DNA of 6,483 nucleotides, taken from an uncultured Eubacteriales bacterium. GTDB taxonomy: Bacteria > Bacillota > Clostridia > UMGS1840. A model generated the notes under the pieces. That model was not told the origin of the DNA. It saw only the letters and a program-made list of their open reading frames with translations, and searched no databases. The position numbers and the translations under genes are program-made. Within the stretch, counting starts at the first letter, position 1; every line of letters starts with the position of its first letter. The stretch covers positions 1 to 6,483 of the forward strand of contig USLP01000081.1 of assembly GCA_900555525.1 (NCBI GenBank), written 5' to 3'. Below, piece by piece: positions 6,444 through 6,483 of the stretch.

Positions 6444-6483
6444 TGGTGGAGATACGGGGATTCGAACCCCGGACCTCTTACAT
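6444..6483 (-). tRNA. tRNA, 3' part only (5' half and anticodon outside the window)
   Basis: The minus strand shows a variable loop (AGGTC), a T stem-loop CGGGG-TTCGAAT-CCCCG, a 3' acceptor strand TATCTCC, discriminator A and an encoded CCA (6444-6446). The short variable loop makes it class I. If the 3' anticodon-stem strand is GTAAG, the first visible bases are positions 37-38 (A, T) and the anticodon lies just beyond the right edge, so the amino acid cannot be stated. The 5' acceptor strand should read GGAGATA. Confidence 0.95.

Overview
The window looks like chromosomal DNA of a low-GC, Gram-positive anaerobe of the Clostridia type. The signs are AT-rich intergenic regions, strong AGGAGG-type ribosome binding sites, a consensus housekeeping promoter (TTGACA-17-TATACT), a BlaI/M56 regulatory pair, and a secreted protein with SH3-like and copper-amine-oxidase-N-like repeats. 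I cannot name the species. Every supported gene lies on the minus strand, so the window reads right to left. I see no mobile element, CRISPR array or integration site.

At the right edge (6444-6483) is the 3' half of a class I tRNA with an encoded CCA end, followed by its own intrinsic terminator (6401-6438). Next is a 716-residue secreted protein (4223-6373). It has a signal peptide, several SH3-like modules and two tandem copies of a 'YNIDGNNYFKLRD' repeat, and it ends in a strong intrinsic terminator (4171-4210).

Left of that terminator a promoter at 4118-4146, with TGTA/TACA dyads typical of BlaI-family operators, drives a tightly packed gene row. The order is a BlaI/MecI-type repressor (3700-4071), an M56 (BlaR1-like) membrane metalloprotease (2855-3700), a single-span membrane protein with a large extracellular domain (1678-2850), a PotD-like polyamine-binding protein (408-1661), and a HAD phosphatase cut off by the left edge (1-415). 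Gaps are 16 nt or less and several genes overlap, so the five genes are probably one operon.

The most unusual point is that the BlaR1-like receptor appears as two genes. The first carries the three N-terminal membrane helices and the HELTH protease site. The second, starting 4 nt after the first stop in another frame with its own ribosome binding site, carries what would be the fourth helix and the extracellular sensor. The second oddity is that the operon continues into a polyamine-binding protein that has a C-terminal membrane helix instead of a lipobox, with no transporter genes beside it in the window. A working model, which is inference, is that the extracellular sensor controls the protease, which inactivates the repressor and raises expression of the operon.
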